DNA of 64,000 nt from Quillaja saponaria (Eukaryota > Streptophyta > Magnoliopsida > Fabales > Quillajaceae): NCBI GenBank assembly GCA_029379385.1, contig CM055618.1, positions 16,283,071-16,347,070 of the forward strand, in the 5' to 3' direction. This document shows, piece after piece, positions 58,864 to 64,000 of this stretch. Numbering within the stretch: the first letter of the stretch is position 1; each line of letters opens with the position of its first letter. Below the pieces are notes generated by a model, which saw only the letters and a list, made by a program, of their open reading frames with translations, had not been told where the DNA came from and did not search any database. The position numbers were made by a program, and so were the translations under genes.

Positions 58864-60000
58864 GTGGATGAGACGGTTGAGTGGTCTGATCTTCCGAAAG
58901 AGTTATGGCCGATTGTAGGTAAATCACTGGACAATCGCATAGACGTTGTTCGATTTCGCAGCATCTGTAAGTCATGGCGATGTTCTATACCTCTCTTTCA
59001 CAAGGACTCTCCTCGTTTCCCTCTTTCAATTAAGCCTCCGTCTCTTCTCAATCGCAGCCACCCTTTGGAGCCTTACCTTGCTCTGAGTATTGTCTATCGT
59101 CTTGAACCAACTCATGACAGTCAAAGTCCTTCAACTTCTAGTTCTAGAGGGTGGTTGATGAAGGTTGAAGAGACCAAATCTGGTCAACTGCGTCTCTTAA
59201 ATCCAATTTCCAACCGCCGTGACAGGTACCCATCTGATAATTTCCCAAACGTATTGAATTTAATGGAGTTTGGGGTTGTCGAATTAGCTAAAGCTTATTC
59301 TTTTAAATCTGTTGGTCGGCTTTCTGTTTCTGGTATCAGTAAAGTTGTTTTGTACCCAAATTCTGCCTGGACTGATGTTAGTGAGTGTATAGCTTTTGCA
59401 ATATATGATGAAGGAAAGTTGGGTTTTTTGAAAGTTGGAAATGAGGAATGGAAGCTTGTGGATGATAAGAATTTTTATTACGATGATATCATTGTATACA
59501 AAGGACACTTTTATGTTGTGGATAACTGTGGAACCATTTCATGGATTGACTCCTCATTCTTGAAGTTGATTCAATTTTCTCCTCCATTATGTGGTTTTGG
59601 TAACAAAAAGTATTTGGTGGAGTCTTGTGGAAGTCTCTATGTGGTCGATATGTACTTTGAACCCAGGAGGAGGGGGAGGATAAGGGGAAGGGGTTTTCTG
59701 TTAAGACAGTTGGATGAGGTGGTTCATATGATCAAAGTATATAAGCTTGATGAAGAATGGGGTACATGGGTAGATATCAAGAACATGGGTGATCGGGTGT
59801 TTATTTTGGCCAAAGACTGTAATTTCTCTGTTTCAGCTCAAGAGTTCACTGGATTTCAAGGGAATTGTATATATTTCTTTGATCAATGTGATATTCGAGT
59901 GTTCAACTTAGAGGATTCTAGATTGGGAACATTAGCATATTTCCCGGCCTGTTCTAAGGTATTCTGGCCTTCCCCAAGCCTGCAACTTGGTTCAACCTGA
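58864..60000 (+). CDS. SKIP23-like F-box/DUF295 protein, copy 7; full-length frame without ATG start
   Basis: An unbroken frame of 378 codons ends at TGA 59998-60000. By alignment with copy 5 the start should be at 58864, but the codon there is GTG (GTGGATGAGACG). No in-frame ATG lies between the upstream TAG (58792) and codon 99 (59158). The ATG at 58854 is in another frame and stops after five codons. The F-box is complete (VEWSDLPKELWPIVGKSL, then DVVRFRSICKSWRCSIP), as are the DUF295 blocks LNLMEFGVVELAKAYSFK, LGFLKVGNEEWKLVDDKN, DDIIVYKGHFYVVDNCG, KYLVESCGSLYVVDMYF, VYKLDEEWGTWVDIKNMG and FSVSAQEFTGFQGNCIYF. An arginine/glycine-rich insert (RRRGRIRGRG) sits before VHMIKVYKLD. The C-terminus has VFWPSPSLQ instead of LFWPPPTW. 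Either translation starts at GTG or upstream through an unseen exon, or the gene is newly silenced. Confidence 0.75.
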   Translation: MDETVEWSDLPKELWPIVGKSLDNRIDVVRFRSICKSWRCSIPLFHKDSPRFPLSIKPPSLLNRSHPLEPYLALSIVYRLEPTHDSQSPSTSSSRGWLMKVEETKSGQLRLLNPISNRRDRYPSDNFPNVLNLMEFGVVELAKAYSFKSVGRLSVSGISKVVLYPNSAWTDVSECIAFAIYDEGKLGFLKVGNEEWKLVDDKNFYYDDIIVYKGHFYVVDNCGTISWIDSSFLKLIQFSPPLCGFGNKKYLVESCGSLYVVDMYFEPRRRGRIRGRGFLLRQLDEVVHMIKVYKLDEEWGTWVDIKNMGDRVFILAKDCNFSVSAQEFTGFQGNCIYFFDQCDIRVFNLEDSRLGTLAYFPACSKVFWPSPSLQLGST

Positions 60001-62579
60001 ATTTGAATACATCTAGATGTTTGATGTAAGTATAAATACATGCTAATATAGTTTTTCTATCGCAACATTATCTTATGTAGATGGATGTTTTCTTTTATTC
60101 TTTTTGAAGTTTCTCCTTGTTCTTCCTTGGTTTCTGTCAAGAATTTTGTAATAACTAAGATGTATATCATGCTGGACAACCTCCTTTGGATTGTTATTTA
60201 ATCTCAATGTGTTTAGTTCTGTATATTTCAATATATTATGAGTTGTCCTTGTTATACCATGTGTTGATAATTATCATCTTAATTGCAAGGCTGCATATCA
60301 TCATTATTAAATATTCTGCATGGTTGTTAATTGACCAAGTTTAAATTGGAGACATTGAAGAACAGAGCATCATTTAGTAACTTGAACAAAAGTCGGACTT
60401 CTCACAAATTCTATCCCACTCTTCTACCCTTCAATGTGGAGTGTGAAGAAACTGAAACAAAACCTCTCCTTTCCTCTTCTAGATAAAAAAGAAAAGCCTT
60501 AAGCTATATATATATATATTGGTACTTGGGAATTTTCAATGGCAGCAAGTCATAAAGCAGATAAGTAGTCCCATATTGTTTCAGTTATGTTGAGTTCGAT
60601 TCTTTACAAGCTTCACAAAAGATTGACAGCAATTTTGCTGTGTGTGGGAGGGATCCGTGCCAACTTTACCTCCCTAATTTCTAAGGACTATGGTGAAGTG
60701 GGACTAGTAAAGCATGGGTAATCCTTATCTATCTCTGTCAAAACTTGAAAAAATCATTAACACCATTTTCTGAACTTACATTGTGGGTTTGTCATTGTGC
60801 TTCTTTTGTAAGACCAATATGCGGGTTTCATTCATTTCAAATATGCATCGTGTTGTAAATATTAATAATTTTGTCTTGAGAGGGATAAACTTGGCGAGTT
60901 TGGATTTTGTTGCTGCAATAATTGGCTATATTTGTAGAATTTTGTATTAAGATGACCAAACAACCTTGTTATCAATCCTCTATTGCTTGCCTAGGTGGTT
61001 GAGCTTGGTGATCGGCCAAGCTTGAAATATGATCTCCTTTGCTAAGGCTTTTAGGAAAGAAGAAAGCTCAACTCTCAACATCATCTTTGCAGGTTAGATT
61101 GGGGAAACTCGTTTAGTAGATTTTTAGGCTGTCGTTGACTATCATCTGATCATTCTGAAAGCATCATGTTTTGTAGATCATGTTCATCACTGTTTTGCTT
61201 GTATATGTTCTTATTGATGTTATGTTACACTCAGCACATCTGATAAAATTGGAAAGCAACAGTGTGATCGTGCTTCCCCTATTTTATTGTTCAATAGAAC
61301 TTTTTGCAACGGATTTTGGTTGCTAGGTCAACTCATGGTGGAAGATAGGGGTTTACAGGAAGGGATATGAGTACGGAGAATTAGACGAAACCACAAACTT
61401 GATTTTTAGAGAGGGGGAAGCAAGGTAATTAACCTCCATGCATGCTTTTAAGAGAGTCAAATTTTAGATCTTGTGGATAATAGGGAATGTCAAGTGTTGC
61501 TAAGCCAAGCGGGCCACTGGGCGAAACCACAAATTTATTACTTTGTATGTTTACAATTGCAACTCAAAAAGCTGGATTTGGGCTTTCTTTAGATAATTAA
61601 AGGAGAAAAGATATGGAGGACTAGTTAGAAGGAGGAGAAGACAAATGATACCTTCTCTTATTTGTAAATGAACTTTTTCTCAATTTCGTCTCCAATTTAG
61701 ATGAAACAATATTTGGATGTTTAAAGAGGATAGAGGGTGATTGCCGATTGGGGTCCCCTAACTCCTCTTGATTTGACTTCTGTCTGAGAAAGATCAATCT
61801 GAATGTACTCATATCCCAGTGATATTTGCTTAATGATGACTGAGGAGTGAAGAGGAGGGGGATTAACTGCCTGTCTCCTGCCATAGACAAAAAGAACAGA
61901 ATTAAGAGAGGTCAGCCAGATGCCGGTCCAGACCAAAAGTGATCCACAAGGATTAAAATATAGTATATTTTTTGATACGATATTATTTAAATATTTTTGT
62001 TTCCCTAGTGTTCAGAATGAAGAAATTCAGAATTGACTAGAATTCAAATTATGAAGTTTTGGCAAGAAGCAAAATTACACATGAAAGTTTAAGTTCACAT
62101 CTTTACTTATATATGCATAATATATTAGATAGCTAGAATTATAATATTTAACAATATTATGTCTTACCTTTTAAATTTAATATGTAACCAAAAATAATAA
62201 AAGAACCTAGCACTAGAATTAAGTATATACGTTTAATTTACTACTTTAGTATGTAAAGGTATGATATCAATAACAAAATATTTACAAGCATCAAATATAT
62301 TTAACTAGAATAAATTACATTTATCGAATGATATAATTCACTATTTCTATAACATTTTCGATACTGTTTCCATAACTCTGTTGGTAAGTATCCCATATAT
62401 TTCTATTCAAAAAATTTACCAATATTATATCTCGATACAGTATTTGATCCTGAGTTCTATGTGCTATAAAGGCACCCTTTGGATTTGACAGTGACACACT
62501 CAACAGTGTTTTCCTTTCTGCTTTCTTTTCTACGTCTGAATGCTGAGTTTCTTGGAGAGACTGAGAGAGTAAGCAAAGC
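60001..62579. other. Intergenic, F-box copies 7-8
   Basis: No gene is seen. The ORFs at 61621-61936 (minus) overlap each other and show no family resemblance. A TA repeat lies at 60505-60519. The last 100 bases are a pyrimidine-rich 5' flank of copy 8. Confidence 0.5.
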
Positions 62580-63634
62580 ATGAATCCTCAGAGTGTCTCC
62601 TGGTCAAATCTTCCAAACGAACTGATTGAGAATATTGGAAAATCTTTGGATATCGAAATCGATGTTTCTCGATTTCGCTGCTGTATGCCAGTCATGGCGA
62701 TATTCTGTCCCATTGCTGGAGCCATCACTTGCTTTACCTATCAGTGTTCCTTTATTAGCTCTACGCTGATAGCACCCTGACATGGTTTCTCCTTCCTAAC
62801 CAAGAGCGTGTTCTATCGTCTCCAACTACCACCTACCGGTAAGAATTGGACTGCTGCTTCTACCTCTTCTCCGAGTTCAAAAAGCTGGTTGGTGAGGGTG
62901 GAAGAAGCAGAAAATAGAAAACCATTGGTTGTAGATCCACTTTACGAGTTCCATTTGAATCAGTTCCCCAACTCTTTTCCAAAGGTGATAAATTTATTGG
63001 AATTTCGAGTTTTTGAATTGGGTAATAAAGCTTAATAGGATGCAAACAAGTTACAGTGGCAGCTATAAGGCTGTCTTCAATGAGTCATCCTCATCCACCA
63101 TGCTGGTTATTTATAACATACCATGTTATGTGAAATTGGGGGATGAGGATTGGACAGTAATTGATGACATGCAGTCTCAGATGGATTTTGAGGATGTCAT
63201 CTATGAGGAAGGAAAATTCTATGCTGTGGACAGTCTTGGGAGAGCTGTAGCTGTTGACTCTAACTTGGTGATTCAAGAGATCGCCTTCTCAATATATGAT
63301 CGACGAGGTTGCGGCCAAGTTCACCAGATGCGGTTGGTTATGTCTCTCGGAGATTTGTTTCTGGTTGACAGGTACCCAGCTGAATATGATAGAGTTCAGT
63401 TCAAGGTATTTAAGCTCAACTGGAGTTTTAGAGTGGGTAAGAAATTTGGGCGATCAGGCATTGTTTATTGGTGAAGACTGCTCCTTTGCTTTATCAGCTC
63501 AAGATTTCTATGGTTTTATAGGAAACTGCGTTTATGTAGGACCTAACTTTGCGGTGAATAAATGGGGTCTTACAGGTTCTGATAATGGAGTGTATAGCTT
63601 AGAATATGACACATTCCTGCCATTAATGTCCTAG
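62580..63634 (+). pseudogene. SKIP23-like F-box/DUF295 pseudogene, copy 8
   Basis: The ATG at 62580 opens VSWSNLPNELIENIGKSLDI and DVSRFR, then one extra base near 62678 shifts the frame. The expected VCQSWRYSVPLLEPSL continues in the next frame until TGA-TAG at about 62767. Later segments SKSWLVRVEEAENRKPLVV and INLLEFRVFELG are in another frame and end near 63033, where extra bases interrupt GAATTGGGT-AATAAAGCTTA. YVKLGDEDWTVIDDMQ through YEEGKFYAVDSLGRAVAVD and GDLFLVDRYPAEYD are open to about 63415. Another shift is needed to reach VRNLGDQALFIGEDCSFALS and GNCVYVG, ending at TAG 63632-63634. The FWPPPTW end is missing. At least four breaks make this a clear pseudogene. It is the most diverged member, nearer the SKIP23 mainstream (DEDWTVIDD and GKFYAVDSLG). 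Confidence 0.85.
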
Positions 63635-64000
63635 GGGTGTTGAAAATGTTTATCATGTGCTTCCTACTCTGTAATCTTTATGTTTTTCTGGCTATTGTTT
63701 TAATTCCATATTCATGTAAAATGTTAAGCAGTTGGCCATGTCAAGAATCCAATTCAGAAATAAATAATTGCAATTCACATAAGCAATTTATCAGAGCACG
63801 GGCAAAAGAGGCTGAGTTTCTAGAGTCATATTCTTGTGTTAAATTTAAGGTACTTGATGTCCAACAAACCCGAGAACCCGAGTAATATGGGCCGAGACCA
63901 GACAATCCAATTAAAAAACAAAAACTAAACTATGCAACTTTTTATTCTTTTCTCTGAGTTGGTTATCCGGGTAAAAAAATTCAATGTGAGAACACCAAAA
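63635..64000. other. 3' flank of copy 8 to window edge
   Basis: No gene can be supported. A short frame at 63637-63885 has no recognisable family. Confidence 0.4.

Noticed and set aside
61621..61936. Overlapping minus-strand ORFs of 71-89 codons
   Set aside because: No conserved motif, no supporting exons, and the two frames overlap each other.

Overview
The window is nuclear DNA of a flowering plant, most likely a eudicot. It is AT-rich, genes have GT-AG introns, and the recognisable families are plant types: DUF241/BPS1-like, plant IST1-like, LHT amino-acid transporter, PAT10-type DHHC S-acyltransferase, GDSL lipase and SKIP23/DUF295 F-box proteins. The gene set and the tandem F-box expansion would suit a woody rosid, but the sequence alone does not fix the species.

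Layout. (1) 1-9.8 kb: four tandem DUF241 genes on the + strand. The first is cut by the left edge, the second is intact, and the third and fourth are pseudogenes. (2) 11.3-13.8 kb: a seven-exon IST1-like (ESCRT-III/Vps4 regulator) gene with a frameshift near its 3' end. (3) 15.5-18.4 kb: a five-exon LHT8-type amino-acid transporter. (4) 19.2-25.1 kb, - strand: an eleven-exon DHHC protein S-acyltransferase of the PAT10 type, which I assembled exon by exon with a consistent reading phase. (5) 27.3-29.2 kb: a five-exon GDSL esterase/lipase. (6) 30.8-63.6 kb: eight single-CDS-exon SKIP23-like F-box/DUF295 genes or pseudogenes and one tiny F-box fragment, all on the + strand. Copies 2, 4 and 5 are intact. 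Copy 7 is full length but lacks an ATG. Copies 1, 3, 6 and 8 are broken.

The F-box half is a birth-and-death cluster. Duplication units carry 1-2 kb of shared 3' flank. Mobile DNA has entered repeatedly: a Harbinger/Tourist-like element with TAA target duplications (38.9-39.7 kb), a hAT-like remnant (41.9-42.7 kb), an LTR-like insert directly upstream of copy 4 (42.7-43.1 kb), and a 3-kb non-coding LTR element with two internal tandem arrays that splits copy 6 (53.3-56.3 kb).

The genes do not form an operon-like system or a common pathway. The most unusual items are the LTR element with 190-bp and about 145-bp internal tandem repeats, the ATG-to-GTG start losses in two F-box copies (one bypassed by capture of an out-of-frame ATG), the apparent fusion of copy 3 to the promoter of copy 4, and the replaced promoter of copy 4. 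I found no CRISPR array, rRNA or intact tRNA gene.
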